Translations under genes and position numbers: made by a program
In this document: positions 45,501 to 60,441 of the stretch, one piece after another
Layout of the letters: each line of letters starts with the position of its first letter
Numbering within the stretch: the stretch's first letter is position 1
Assembly: GCF_040807025.1 (NCBI RefSeq)
Contig: NC_090944.1
Location: 4,554,068-4,618,067 of the forward strand
Source of the DNA: Struthio camelus
Taxonomy: Eukaryota > Chordata > Aves > Struthioniformes > Struthionidae
Direction of reading: 5' to 3'
Length of the DNA stretch: 64,000 nucleotides
The notes under the pieces: generated by a model
Seen by the model: the letters and a program-made list of their open reading frames with translations, nothing else
Databases searched by the model: none
Told to the model about the DNA's origin: nothing

Positions 45501-48500
45501 CATGACAAGCCCAGATCCCCTCTGCACTCCCACAAGCCCAACACAACAAACACACAGCCCAGATCCCCTCTGCACCCCCATAAGAAGCCCAGCATCTCCA
45601 CCACAATGTCCAGATCCCGTCAGCACGTCCACGACAAGCCCAGCGCACCCCTAACACAAGCCCCAGATCCCCTCCGCACTCGCACAACACGCCCAGCACC
45701 CCCAACACAAGGACCAGATCCCCTCAGCACCACTATGACAAGTCCAGCAGCCACAACACAAGGCCCAGATCCCCTCACCACCCCGAACACAATGCCCAGC
45801 ACCCCCACCACAACGCCCAGATCCCCTCTGCACCCCCACCACAAGCCCAGCACCTCCACCACAAGGCCAGCACCCCCACCACAACGCCCAGATCCCCTCA
45901 GCACCCCCACCACAAGTCCAGCACCCCAAAAACAATGCCCCGATCCCATTCAGTACCCTCATGACAAGCCCAGCACCCCCAACACAACACCCAGCTCCAC
46001 TGAGCAGCCCGAAAACAAGCCCCGCACCCCCAACACAACACCCAAATCCCCCAAAACAAGGCCCAGCACCTCCAACACAATGCCCAGCTCCCCTCTGCAC
46101 CCCCAAAAAAAGGCTAGCACCCTGCATGACAAGCCCAGCACCTCGAAAACAAGCCGAGATCCCCTCAGCACCCCCACCACAAGCCCAGCGCACCCAACAC
46201 AAGCCCCAGATCCCCTCCGCACTCGCACAACACGCCCAGCACCCCCAACACAAGGCCCTGATCCCCTCAGCACCCTGCATCACAAGCCCAGCACCCCAAA
46301 AACAAGCCCCAGTTCCCCTCAGCACTCCCACACGCCCCACACAACAAACACACGGCCCAGATCCCCTCCGCACCCCCAAAACAAGGCCCTGATCTCATCT
46401 GCACTCCCAAAACAAGGCCCAGCACTCCCACAACAAGCCCAGCACCCTCAGTGCAAGACCTAGCTCTCCTCAGCACCCCCACCACAAGCCCAGCACCCCC
46501 AACACAACGCCCAGATCCCCTCAGCACCCCCACCACAAGGCCCTGATCCCCTCTGCACTCCCAAAACACATCCAGCACCTCGAAAACAAGCCCCTGATCC
46601 CCTCAGTACCCGCAATACAAGGCCCCGATCTCCTCAGCACCCCCAACACAAAGCCCAGATCCCCTCTGCACCCCCACCATAAGCCCAGCACCCCCAACAC
46701 AATGCCCAGATTTCCTCTGCACCACGGAAAAAAGGCCCAGTACCTCGAAAAGAAGCCCAGATCCCCTCAGCACCCCCACTACAAGCCCCGCACCTCCAAA
46801 ACAACGCCCCGATCACCTCAGCACGCCCACCACAAGCCCTGCACCCCCAACGCAATGCCCAGATCCCCTCAACACCCCTACCACAAGTCCAGCACCCCCA
46901 ACACAATGCCCAGATCTCCTCAGCAACCCCAAAACAGGGCCTAGATCCCCTCAGCAAACCCGTTACAAGACCAGCTCCCCCAACACAAGGCCCACATCCC
47001 CTCAGCACTCCCAAAACAACGCCCAGCAACTCCAACACAACGCCCAGCTCCCCTCTGCACTTCCACAAAAAGCCCAGCAGCCTGCATGACAAGCCCAGCA
47101 CCATGAAAACAAGCCCCATATTCCCTCAGCACCCCCACAAGAAGGTCCGGATCCCCTCAGCACCCCCATGACAAGCCCAGATCCCCTCTGCACTCCCACA
47201 AGCCCAACACAACAAACACACAGCCCAGATCCCCTCTGCACCCCCATAACAAGCCCAGCACCCCCAACACAATGCCCCGATCCCCTCAGAAACCCCAAAA
47301 CAAGGCCCAGATCCCCTCAGCAAACCCATTACAAGACCAGCTCCCCCGAAACAAGGCCCACATCCCCTCAGCACCCCGAAGACAAGGCCCAGCACTCCCC
47401 AGACAAGGCCCAGACCCCTCAGTACCCCTACGACAAGCCCAGCACCTCCACCACAATGCCCAGATCCCGTCAGCACGTCCACCACAAGCCCAGCGCACCC
47501 AACACAAGGCCCAGATCCCCTCAGCATCCTCCATCACAAGCCCAGCACCCCAAAAACAAGCCCCAGATCCCCTCAGCACTCCCACACGCCCCACACAACA
47601 AACACACGGCCCAGATCCCCTCCGCACCCCCAAAACAAGGCCCTGATCCCATCTGCACTCCCACAACAAGCCCAGCACCCCCAGTGCAAGACCTAGCTCT
47701 CCTCAGCACCCTCACCACAAGCCCAGCACCCCCAACACAACGCCCAGATCCCCTCAGCACCCCCACCACAAGGCCCTGATCCCCTCTGCACTCCCAAAAC
47801 ACATCCAGCACCTCGAAAACAAGCCCCTGATCCCCTCAGTACCCCCAATACAAGGCCCCGTTCTCCTCAGCACCCCCACCACAACGCCCAGATCTCCTCT
47901 GCACCATGGAAAAAAAGGCCCAGCACCTCGAAAACATGGCCAGATCTCCTCTGCACCCCCACTACAAGCCCCGCACCTCCAAAACAATGCCCCGATCACC
48001 TCAGCAGCCGCACCACAAGCCCTGAACCCCCAACGCAATGCCCAGATTCCCTCAGCACCCCTACCACAAGTCCAGCACCCCCAACACAATGCCCCAGATC
48101 CCCTCAGCAACCCCAAAACAAGGCCCACATCCCCTCAGCAAACCCCTTACAAGAAGACCTCCCCCGACACAAGGCCCACATCCCCTCAGCACCCCCAAAA
48201 CAAGGCCCAGCAACTCCAACACAACGCCCAGCTCCCCTCTGCACTTCCACAAAAAGCCCAGCAGCCTGCATGACAAGCCCAGCACCTCAAAACAAGCCCC
48301 ATATTCCCTCAGCACCTCAAAAACAATGCCCAGATCCCCTCAGCACCCCCACAACAAAGCCCAGCACCCCAAACACAACGCCCAGATCCCCTCAGCACCC
48401 CCACCACAAGCCCAGCACCCCCAACACAACACTCATCTCCAGTGAGCAGCCCGAAAACAAGCCTAGCACCCCCAACACAACACCCAGATCCCCCGACACA

Positions 48501-51500
48501 AGGCCCAGCACCTCCAACACAATGCCCAGCTCCCCTCTGCACCCCCAAAACAAGGCTAGCACCCTGCATGACAAGCCCAGCACCTCGAAAACAAGCCCAG
48601 ATCCCCTCAGCACCCCCACCACAAGCCCAGCACCCCCAAAACAAGCCAATGATCCCCTCAGCACTCCCACAAGCCCAACACAACAAACACACGGCCCAGA
48701 TCTCCTCTGCACCGCCAACACAAGGCCCAGCACTCCCAAGACAAGGCCCAGACCCCTCAGTACTCCCATGACAAGCCTGACACCCCCACAACAAGACCCA
48801 GATCCCCTCTGCACACCCACCACTAGCCCAGCACTCCCACAACAAGCCCAGCACCCCCAGTGCAAGACCTAGCTCTCCTCAGCACCCGCACCACAAGCCC
48901 AGCACCCCCAACACAACGCCCAGATCCCCTCAGCACCCCCACCACAAGGCCCTGATCCCCTCTGCACTCCCAAAACACATCCAGCACCTCGAAAACAAGC
49001 CCCATATTCCCTCAACACCCCCACAAGAAGGTCCGGATCCCCTCAGCACCCCCATGACAAGCTCAGATCCCCTCTGCACTTCCACAAGCCGAACACAACA
49101 AACACACAGCCCAGATCTCCTCTTCACTCCCAACACAAGGCCCAGTACTCCCAAGACAAGGCCCAGACCCCTCAGTACCCCCATGACAAGCCCGACACCC
49201 CCACAACAAGACCCAGATCCCCTCTGCACTCCCACAAGCCCAACACAACAAACACAATGCCCAGATTTCCTCTGCACCACGGAAAAAAGGCCCAGCACCT
49301 CGAAAACATGGCCAGATCCCCTCAGCACCCCCACTACAAGCCCAGCACCTCCAAAACAACGCCCCGATCCCCTCAGCAGCCCCACCACAAGCCCTGCACC
49401 CCCAACGCAACGCCCAGATCCCCTCAGCACCCCCACAACAAGGCCCAGATCCCCTCTGCACTCCCAAAGCACATCCAGCACCTCCAAAACATGCCCCATA
49501 TCCCCTCAGTACCCCCAACACAATGCCCCGATCCCCTCAGCAACCCCAAAACAAGGCCCAGATCCCCTCAGCAAACCCATTACAAGACCAACTCCCCCGA
49601 AACAAGGCCCACATCCCCTCAGCACCCCCAACACAAGGCCCAGCACTCCCCAGACAAGCCCTCAGTACCCCTACGACAAGCCCAGCACCTCCACCACAAT
49701 GCCCAGATCCCATCAGCACGTCCACCACAAGCCCAGCGCACCCAACACAAGCCCCAGATCCCCTCAGCATCCTCCATCACAAGCCCAGCACCCCAAAAAC
49801 AAGCCCCAGATCCCCTCAGCACTCCCACACGCCCCACACAACAAACACACGGCCCAGATCCCCTCCACACCCCCAACACAACGCCCTGATCCCATCTGCA
49901 CTCCCAAAACAAGGCCCAGCACCCCCAGTGCAAGACCTAGCTCTCCTCAGCACCCCCACCACAAGCCCAGCACCCCCAACACAACGCCCAGATCCCCTCA
50001 GCACCCCCACCACAAGGCCCTGATCCCCTCTGCACTCCCAAAACACATCCAGCACCTCGAAAACAAGCCCCTGATCCCCTCAGTACCCCCAATACAAGGC
50101 CCCAATCTCCTCAGCACCCCCAACACAAAGCCCAGATCCCCTCAGCACCCCCACTACAAGCCCCGCACCTCCAAAACAACGCCCCGATCACCTAAGCAGC
50201 CACACCACAAGCCCTGCACCCCCAACGCAATGCCCAGATCCCCTCAGCACCCCTACCACAAGTCCAGCACCCCCAACACAATGCCCAGATTTCCTCTGCC
50301 CCACGGAAAAAAGGCCCAGTACCTCGAAAACAAAGTCCAGATCCCCACAGCACCCCTACCACAAGCCCAGCACCCCCAACACAATGCCCCAGATCCCCTC
50401 AGCAACCCCAAAACAAGGCCCAGATCCCCTCAGCAAACCCCTTACAAGACCAGCTCCCCCAACACAAGGCCCACATCCCCTCAGCACCCCCAAAACAAGG
50501 CCCAGCAACTCCAACACAACACCCAGCTCCCCTCTGCACTTCCACAAAAAGCCCAGCAGCCTGCATGACAAGCCCAGCACCTCAAAACAAGCCCCATATT
50601 CCCTCAGCACCCCCACAAGAAGGTCCAGATCCCCTCAGCACCCCCACCACAAGCCCAGCACCCCCAACACAACGCCCAGATCCCCTTCAGTACCCTCATG
50701 ACAAGACCAGCACCCCCAACACAACACTCATCTCCAGTGAGCAGCCCGAAAACAAGCCTAGCACCCCCAACACAACACCCAGATCCCCCGACACAAGGCC
50801 CAGCACCTCCAACACAATGCCCAGCTCCCCTCTGCACCCCCAAAACAAGTCTAGCACCCTGCAGGACAAGCCCAGCACCTCGAAAACAAGTCCAGATCCC
50901 CTCAGCACCCCCACCACAAGCCCAGCACCCCCAAAACAAGCCAATGATCCCCTCAGCACTCCCACAAGCCCAACACAACAAACACACGGCCCAGATCTCC
51001 TCTGCACCGCCAACACAAGGCCCAGCACTCCCAAGACAAGGCCCAGACCCCTCAGTACCCCCATGACAAGCCCGACACCCCCACAACAAGACCCAGATCC
51101 CCTCTGCACACCCACCACTAGCCCAGCACTCCCACAACAAGCCCAGCACCCCCAACACAACGCCCAGATCCCCTCAGCATCCCCACCACAAGGCCCTGAT
51201 CCCCTCAGCCCCCCGACCACAAACCCAGCACCCCCAACACAATGCCCAGATTTCCTCTGCACCATGGAAAAAAGGCCCAGCACCTCAAAAACAAAGCCCA
51301 GATCCCGTCAGCACCCCTACGACAAGCCCAGCACCCCCAATACAATGCCCCAGATCCCCTCAGCAACCCCAAAACAAGGCCCACATCCCCTCAGCAAACC
51401 CCTTACAAGACCAGCTCCCCCGAAACAAGGCCCACATCCCCTCAGCACCCCCAAAACAAGGCCCAACAACTTCAACACAACGCCCAGCTCCCCTCTGCAC

Positions 51501-51590
51501 TTCCACAAAAAGCCCAGCAGCCTGCATGACAAGCCCAGCACCTCGAAAACAAGCCCCATATTCCCTCAGCACTCCCACAAGAAGGTCCAG
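42538..51590 (-). repeat. Higher-order repeat copy 3 (about 9.05 kb)
   Basis: Offset to copy 2 is 9000 up to about 47850, then 9052 for the rest, because of a replaced patch at about 47856-48060. The right end joins a 23.8-kb-type segment rather than the segment that ends copies 1 and 2. Confidence 0.9.
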
Positions 51591-54500
51591 ATCCCCTCAG
51601 CACCCCCATGACAAGCCCAGATCCCCTCTGCACTCCCACAAGCCCAACACAACAAACACACAGCCCAGATCCCCTCTGCACACCCATAACAGGCCCAACA
51701 CCTCCAGTACAAGCCCCAGATCCCCTCCGCACTCGCACAACACGCCCAGCACCCCTAACACAAGCCCAGATCCCCTCAGCACCACTATGACAAGTCCAGC
51801 ACCCCCAACACAACGCCCAGATCCCCTCTGCACCACTAGGACAAGTCCAGCACCCCCAACACAACACCCAGCTCCACTGAGCAGCCCGAAAACAAGCCTA
51901 GCACCCCCAACACAACACCCAGATCCCCCAAAACTAGGCCCAGCACCTCCAACACAATGCCCAGCTCCCCTCTGCACCCCCAAAACAAGCCCAGCACCCG
52001 CAACACAAGCCCAACACCTCAAAAACAAGCCCAGATCCCTTCTGCTCTCCCACAAGCTCAACACAACAAACACACAGCCCAGATCCCCTCTGCACACCCA
52101 TAACAGGCCCAACACCTCCAATACAAGCCCCAGATCCCCTCCGCACTGGCACAACACGCCCAGCACCCCCAACACAACGCCCCGATCCCCTCAGCAACCC
52201 CAAAACAAGGCCCAGATCCCCTCTGCAAACCCATTACAAGACCAGCTCCCCCGACACAAGGCCCACATCCCATCAGTAGCCCGACCACAAGCCCAGCACC
52301 CCCAACACAACACCAGGATCCCCTCTGCACACCCACCACTAGCCCAGCACTCCCGCAACAAGCCCAGCACCCCCAGTGCAAGACCTAGCTCCCCTCAGCA
52401 CTCCCACCACAAGCCCAGCACCCCCAACACAACGCCCAGATCCCTCCCCTCAGCACTCCCACCACAAGGCCCTGATCCCCTCTGCACTCCCAAAACACAT
52501 CCAGCACCTCGAAAACAAGCCCCTGATCCCCTCAGTACCCGCAATACAAGGCCCCGATCTCCTCAGCACCCCCACCACAACGCCCAGATCCCCTCAGCAC
52601 CCCTACCACAAGCCCAGCACCCCCAACACAATGCCCCGATCCCCTCTGCAACCCCACAACAAGGCCCAGATCCCCTCAGCACCCCCAAAACAAGGCCCAG
52701 CAACTCCAACACCACGCCCAGCTCCCCTCTGCACTTCCACAAAAAGCCCAGCAGCCTGCATGACAAGCCCAGCACCATGAAAACAAGCCCCATATTCCCT
52801 CAGCACCCCCACAAGAAGGTCCGGATCCCCTCAGCACCCCCATAACAAGCCTAGATCCCCTCTACACTCCCACAAGCCCAACACAACAAACACACAGCCC
52901 AGATCCCCTCTGCACCCCCATAAGAAGCCCAGCATCTCCACCACAATGTCCAGATCCCGTCAGCACGTCCACGACAAGCCCAGCGCACCCCTAACACAAG
53001 CCCCAGATCCCCTCCGCACTCGCACAACACGCCCAGCACCCCCAACACAAGGACCAGATCCCCTCAGCACCACTATGACAAGTCCAGCAGCCACAACACA
53101 AGGCCCAGATCCCCTCACCACCCCGAACACAATGCCCAGCACCCCCACCACAACGCCCAGATCCCCTCTGCACCCCCACCACAAGCCCAGCACCTCCACC
53201 ACAAGGCCAGCACCCCCACCACAACGCCCAGCTCCACTGAGCAGCCCGAAAACAAGCCCCGCACCCCCAACACAACACCCAAATCCCCCAAAACAAGGCC
53301 CAGCACCTCCAACACAATGCCCAGCTCCCCTCTGCACCCCCAAAAAAAGGCTAGCACCCTGCATGACAAGCCCAGCACCTCGAAAACAAGCCGAGATCCC
53401 CTCAGCACCCCCACCACAAGCCCAGCGCACCCAACACAAGCCCCAGATCCCCTCCGCACTCGCACAACACGCCCAGCACCCCCAACACAAGGCCCTGATC
53501 CCCTCAGCACCCTGCATCACAAGCCCAGCACCCCAAAAACAAGCCCCAGTTCCCCTCAGCACTCCCACACGCCCCACACAACAAACACACGGCCCAGATC
53601 CCCTCCGCACCCCCAAAACAAGGCCCTGATCTCATCTGCACTCCCAAAACAAGGCCCAGCACTCCCACAACAAGCCCAGCACCCTCAGTGCAAGACCTAG
53701 CTCTCCTCAGCACCCCCACCACAAGCCCAGCACCCCCAACACAACGCCCAGATCCCCTCAGCACCCCCACCACAAGGCCCTGATCCCCTCTGCACTCCCA
53801 AAACACATCCAGCACCTCGAAAACAAGCCCCTGATCCCCTCAGTACCCGCAATACAAGGCCCCGATCTCCTCAGCACCCCCAACACAAAGCCCAGATCCC
53901 CTCTGCACCCCCACCATAAGCCCAGCACCCCCAACACAATGCCCAGATTTCCTCTGCACCACGGAAAAAAGGCCCAGTACCTCGAAAAGAAGCCCAGATC
54001 CCCTCAGCACCCCCACTACAAGCCCCGCACCTCCAAAACAACGCCCCGATCACCTCAGCACGCCCACCACAAGCCCTGCACCCCCAACGCAATGCCCAGA
54101 TCCCCTCAACACCCCTACCACAAGTCCAGCACCCCCAACACAATGCCCAGATCTCCTCAGCAACCCCAAAACAGGGCCTAGATCCCCTCAGCAAACCCGT
54201 TACAAGACCAGCTCCCCCAACACAAGGCCCACATCCCCTCAGCACTCCCAAAACAACGCCCAGCAACTCCAACACAACGCCCAGCTCCCCTCTGCACTTC
54301 CACAAAAAGCCCAGCAGCCTGCATGACAAGCCCAGCACCATGAAAACAAGCCCCATATTCCCTCAGCACCCCCACAAGAAGGTCCGGATCCCCTCAGCAC
54401 CCCCATGACAAGCCCAGATCCCCTCTGCACTCCCACAAGCCCAACACAACAAACACACAGCCCAGATCCCCTCTGCACCCCCATAAGAAGCCCAGCATCT

Positions 54501-57500
54501 CCACCACAATGTCCAGATCCCGTCAGCACGTCCACGACAAGCCCAGCGCACCCCTAACACAAGCCCCAGATCCCCTCCGCACTCGCACAACACGCCCAGC
54601 ACCCCCAACACAAGGACCAGATCCCCTCAGCACCACTATGACAAGTCCAGCAGCCACAACACAAGGCCCAGATCCCCTCACCACCCCGAACACAATGCCC
54701 AGCACCCCCACCACAACGCCCAGATCCCCTCTGCACCCCCACCACAAGCCCAGCACCTCCACCACAAGGCCAGCACCCCCACCACAACGCCCAGATCCCC
54801 TCAGCACCCCCACCACAAGTCCAGCACCCCAAAAACAATGCCCCGATCCCATTCAGTACCCTCATGACAAGCCCAGCACCCCCAACACAACACCCAGCTC
54901 CACTGAGCAGCCCGAAAACAAGCCCCGCACCCCCAACACAACACCCAAATCCCCCAAAACAAGGCCCAGCACCTCCAACACAATGCCCAGCTCCCCTCTG
55001 CACCCCCAAAAAAAGGCTAGCACCCTGCATGACAAGCCCAGCACCTCGAAAACAAGCCGAGATCCCCTCAGCACCCCCACCACAAGCCCAGCGCACCCAA
55101 CACAAGCCCCAGATCCCCTCCGCACTCGCACAACACGCCCAGCACCCCCAACACAAGGCCCTGATCCCCTCAGCACCCTGCATCACAAGCCCAGCACCCC
55201 AAAAACAAGCCCCAGTTCCCCTCAGCACTCCCACACGCCCCACACAACAAACACACGGCCCAGATCCCCTCCGCACCCCCAAAACAAGGCCCTGATCTCA
55301 TCTGCACTCCCAAAACAAGGCCCAGCACTCCCACAACAAGCCCAGCACCCTCAGTGCAAGACCTAGCTCTCCTCAGCACCCCCACCACAAGCCCAGCACC
55401 CCCAACACAACGCCCAGATCCCCTCAGCACCCCCACCACAAGGCCCTGATCCCCTCTGCACTCCCAAAACACATCCAGCACCTCGAAAACAAGCCCCTGA
55501 TCCCCTCAGTACCCGCAATACAAGGCCCCGATCTCCTCAGCACCCCCAACACAAAGCCCAGATCCCCTCTGCACCCCCACCATAAGCCCAGCACCCCCAA
55601 CACAATGCCCAGATTTCCTCTGCACCACGGAAAAAAGGCCCAGTACCTCGAAAAGAAGCCCAGATCCCCTCAGCACCCCCACTACAAGCCCCGCACCTCC
55701 AAAACAACGCCCCGATCACCTCAGCACGCCCACCACAAGCCCTGCACCCCCAACGCAATGCCCAGATCCCCTCAACACCCCTACCACAAGTCCAGCACCC
55801 CCAACACAATGCCCAGATCTCCTCAGCAACCCCAAAACAGGGCCTAGATCCCCTCAGCAAACCCGTTACAAGACCAGCTCCCCCAACACAAGGCCCACAT
55901 CCCCTCAGCACTCCCAAAACAACGCCCAGCAACTCCAACACAACGCCCAGCTCCCCTCTGCACTTCCACAAAAAGCCCAGCAGCCTGCATGACAAGCCCA
56001 GCACCATGAAAACAAGCCCCATATTCCCTCAGCACCCCCACAAGAAGGTCCGGATCCCCTCAGCACCCCCATGACAAGCCCAGATCCCCTCTGCACTCCC
56101 ACAAGCCCAACACAACAAACACACAGCCCAGATCCCCTCTGCACCCCCATAACAAGCCCAGCACCCCCAACACAATGCCCCGATCCCCTCAGAAACCCCA
56201 AAACAAGGCCCAGATCCCCTCAGCAAACCCATTACAAGACCAGCTCCCCCGAAACAAGGCCCACATCCCCTCAGCACCCCGAAGACAAGGCCCAGCACTC
56301 CCCAGACAAGGCCCAGACCCCTCAGTACCCCTACGACAAGCCCAGCACCTCCACCACAATGCCCAGATCCCGTCAGCACGTCCACCACAAGCCCAGCGCA
56401 CCCAACACAAGGCCCAGATCCCCTCAGCATCCTCCATCACAAGCCCAGCACCCCAAAAACAAGCCCCAGATCCCCTCAGCACTCCCACACGCCCCACACA
56501 ACAAACACACGGCCCAGATCCCCTCCGCACCCCCAAAACAAGGCCCTGATCCCATCTGCACTCCCACAACAAGCCCAGCACCCCCAGTGCAAGACCTAGC
56601 TCTCCTCAGCACCCTCACCACAAGCCCAGCACCCCCAACACAACGCCCAGATCCCCTCAGCACCCCCAACACAAGGCCCTGATCCCCTCTGCACTCCCAA
56701 AACACATCCAGCACCTCGAAAACAAGCCCCTGATCCCCTCAGTACCCCCAATACAAGGCCCCGATCTCCTCAGCACCCCCAACACAAAGCCCAGATCCCC
56801 TCAGCACCCCCACTACAAGCCCCGCACCTCCAAAACAACGCCCCGATCACCTCAGCAGCCGCACCACAAGCCCTGCACCCCCAACGCAATGCCCAGATCC
56901 CCTCAGCACCCCTACCACAAGTCCAGCACCCCCAACACAATGCCCCAGATCCCCTCAGCAACCCCAAAACAAGGCCCACATCCCCTCAGCAAACCCCTTA
57001 CAAGAAGACCTCCCCCGACACAAGGCCCACATCCCCTCAGCACCCCCAAAACAAGGCCCAGCAACTCCAACACAACGCCCAGCTCCCCTCTGCACTTCCA
57101 CAAAAAGCCCAGCAGCCTGCATGACAAGCCCAGCACCTCAAAACAAGCCCCATATTCCCTCAGCACCTCAAAAACAATGCCCAGATCCCCTCAGCACCCC
57201 CACAACAAAGCCCAGCACCCCAAACACAACGCCCAGATCCCCTCAGCACCCCCACCACAAGCCCAGCACCCCCAACACAACACTCATCTCCAGTGAGCAG
57301 CCCGAAAACAAGCCTAGCACCCCCAACACAACACCCAGATCCCCCGACACAAGGCCCAGCACCTCCAACACAATGCCCAGCTCCCCTCTGCACCCCCAAA
57401 ACAAGGCTAGCACCCTGCATGACAAGCCCAGCACCTCGAAAACAAGCCCAGATCCCCTCAGCACCCCCACCACAAGCCCAGCACCCCCAAAACAAGCCAA

Positions 57501-60441
57501 TGATCCCCTCAGCACTCCCACAAGCCCAACACAACAAACACACGGCCCAGATCTCCTCTGCACCGCCAACACAAGGCCCAGCACTCCCAAGACAAGGCCC
57601 AGACCCCTCAGTACTCCCATGACAAGCCTGACACCCCCACAACAAGACCCAGATCCCCTCTGCACACCCACCACTAGCCCAGCACTCCCACAACAAGCCC
57701 AGCACCCCCAGTGCAAGACCTAGCTCTCCTCAGCACCCGCACCACAAGCCCAGCACCCCCAACACAACGCCCAGATCCCCTCAGCACCCCCACCACAAGG
57801 CCCTGATCCCCTCTGCACTCCCAAAACACATCCAGCACCTCGAAAACAAGCCCCATATTCCCTCAACACCCCCACAAGAAGGTCCGGATCCCCTCAGCAC
57901 CCCCATGACAAGCTCAGATCCCCTCTGCACTTCCACAAGCCGAACACAACAAACACACAGCCCAGATCTCCTCTTCACTCCCAACACAAGGCCCAGTACT
58001 CCCAAGACAAGGCCCAGACCCCTCAGTACCCCCATGACAAGCCCGACACCCCCACAACAAGACCCAGATCCCCTCTGCACTCCCACAAGCCCAACACAAC
58101 AAACACAATGCCCAGATTTCCTCTGCACCACGGAAAAAAGGCCCAGCACCTCGAAAACATGGCCAGATCCCCTCAGCACCCCCACTACAAGCCCAGCACC
58201 TCCAAAACAACGCCCCGATCCCCTCAGCAGCCCCACCACAAGCCCTGCACCCCCAACGCAACGCCCAGATCCCCTCAGCACCCCCACAACAAGGCCCAGA
58301 TCCCCTCTGCACTCCCAAAGCACATCCAGCACCTCCAAAACATGCCCCATATCCCCTCAGTACCCCCAACACAATGCCCCGATCCCCTCAGCAACCCCAA
58401 AACAAGGCCCAGATCCCCTCAGCAAACCCATTACAAGACCAACTCCCCCGAAACAAGGCCCACATCCCCTCAGCACCCCCAACACAAGGCCCAGCACTCC
58501 CCAGACAAGCCCTCAGTACCCCTACGACAAGCCCAGCACCTCCACCACAATGCCCAGATCCCATCAGCACGTCCACCACAAGCCCAGCGCACCCAACACA
58601 AGCCCCAGATCCCCTCAGCATCCTCCATCACAAGCCCAGCACCCCAAAAACAAGCCCCAGATCCCCTCAGCACTCCCACACGCCCCACACAACAAACACA
58701 CGGCCCAGATCCCCTCCACACCCCCAACACAACGCCCTGATCCCATCTGCACTCCCAAAACAAGGCCCAGCACCCCCAGTGCAAGACCTAGCTCTCCTCA
58801 GCACCCCCACCACAAGCCCAGCACCCCCAACACAACGCCCAGATCCCCTCAGCACCCCCACCACAAGGCCCTGATCCCCTCTGCACTCCCAAAACACATC
58901 CAGCACCTCGAAAACAAGCCCCTGATCCCCTCAGTACCCCCAATACAAGGCCCCAATCTCCTCAGCACCCCCAACACAAAGCCCAGATCCCCTCAGCACC
59001 CCCACTACAAGCCCCGCACCTCCAAAACAACGCCCCGATCACCTAAGCAGCCACACCACAAGCCCTGCACCCCCAACGCAATGCCCAGATCCCCTCAGCA
59101 CCCCTACCACAAGTCCAGCACCCCCAACACAATGCCCAGATTTCCTCTGCCCCACGGAAAAAAGGCCCAGTACCTCGAAAACAAAGTCCAGATCCCCACA
59201 GCACCCCTACCACAAGCCCAGCACCCCCAACACAATGCCCCAGATCCCCTCAGCAACCCCAAAACAAGGCCCAGATCCCCTCAGCAAACCCCTTACAAGA
59301 CCAGCTCCCCCAACACAAGGCCCACATCCCCTCAGCACCCCCAAAACAAGGCCCAGCAACTCCAACACAACACCCAGCTCCCCTCTGCACTTCCACAAAA
59401 AGCCCAGCAGCCTGCATGACAAGCCCAGCACCTCAAAACAAGCCCCATATTCCCTCAGCACCCCCACAAGAAGGTCCAGATCCCCTCAGCACCCCCACCA
59501 CAAGCCCAGCACCCCCAACACAACGCCCAGATCCCCTTCAGTACCCTCATGACAAGACCAGCACCCCCAACACAACACTCATCTCCAGTGAGCAGCCCGA
59601 AAACAAGCCTAGCACCCCCAACACAACACCCAGATCCCCCGACACAAGGCCCAGCACCTCCAACACAATGCCCAGCTCCCCTCTGCACCCCCAAAACAAG
59701 TCTAGCACCCTGCAGGACAAGCCCAGCACCTCGAAAACAAGTCCAGATCCCCTCAGCACCCCCACCACAAGCCCAGCACCCCCAAAACAAGCCAATGATC
59801 CCCTCAGCACTCCCACAAGCCCAACACAACAAACACACGGCCCAGATCTCCTCTGCACCGCCAACACAAGGCCCAGCACTCCCAAGACAAGGCCCAGACC
59901 CCTCAGTACCCCCATGACAAGCCCGACACCCCCACAACAAGACCCAGATCCCCTCTGCACACCCACCACTAGCCCAGCACTCCCACAACAAGCCCAGCAC
60001 CCCCAACACAACGCCCAGATCCCCTCAGCATCCCCACCACAAGGCCCTGATCCCCTCAGCCCCCCGACCACAAACCCAGCACCCCCAACACAATGCCCAG
60101 ATTTCCTCTGCACCATGGAAAAAAGGCCCAGCACCTCAAAAACAAAGCCCAGATCCCGTCAGCACCCCTACGACAAGCCCAGCACCCCCAATACAATGCC
60201 CCAGATCCCCTCAGCAACCCCAAAACAAGGCCCACATCCCCTCAGCAAACCCCTTACAAGACCAGCTCCCCCGAAACAAGGCCCACATCCCCTCAGCACC
60301 CCCAAAACAAGGCCCAACAACTTCAACACAACGCCCAGCTCCCCTCTGCACTTCCACAAAAAGCCCAGCAGCCTGCATGACAAGCCCAGCACCTCGAAAA
60401 CAAGCCCCATATTCCCTCAGCACTCCCACAAGAAGGTCCAG
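51591..60441 (-). repeat. Higher-order repeat copy 4 (8851 bp)
   Basis: The spacing to copy 5 is 8851 bp at the left border. It begins with about 280 bp (51591-51870) of the kind found at 23814-24090 in the proximal array, in place of the segment opening copies 2 and 3. It keeps the 1563-bp internal duplication (52946/54509). Confidence 0.9.
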
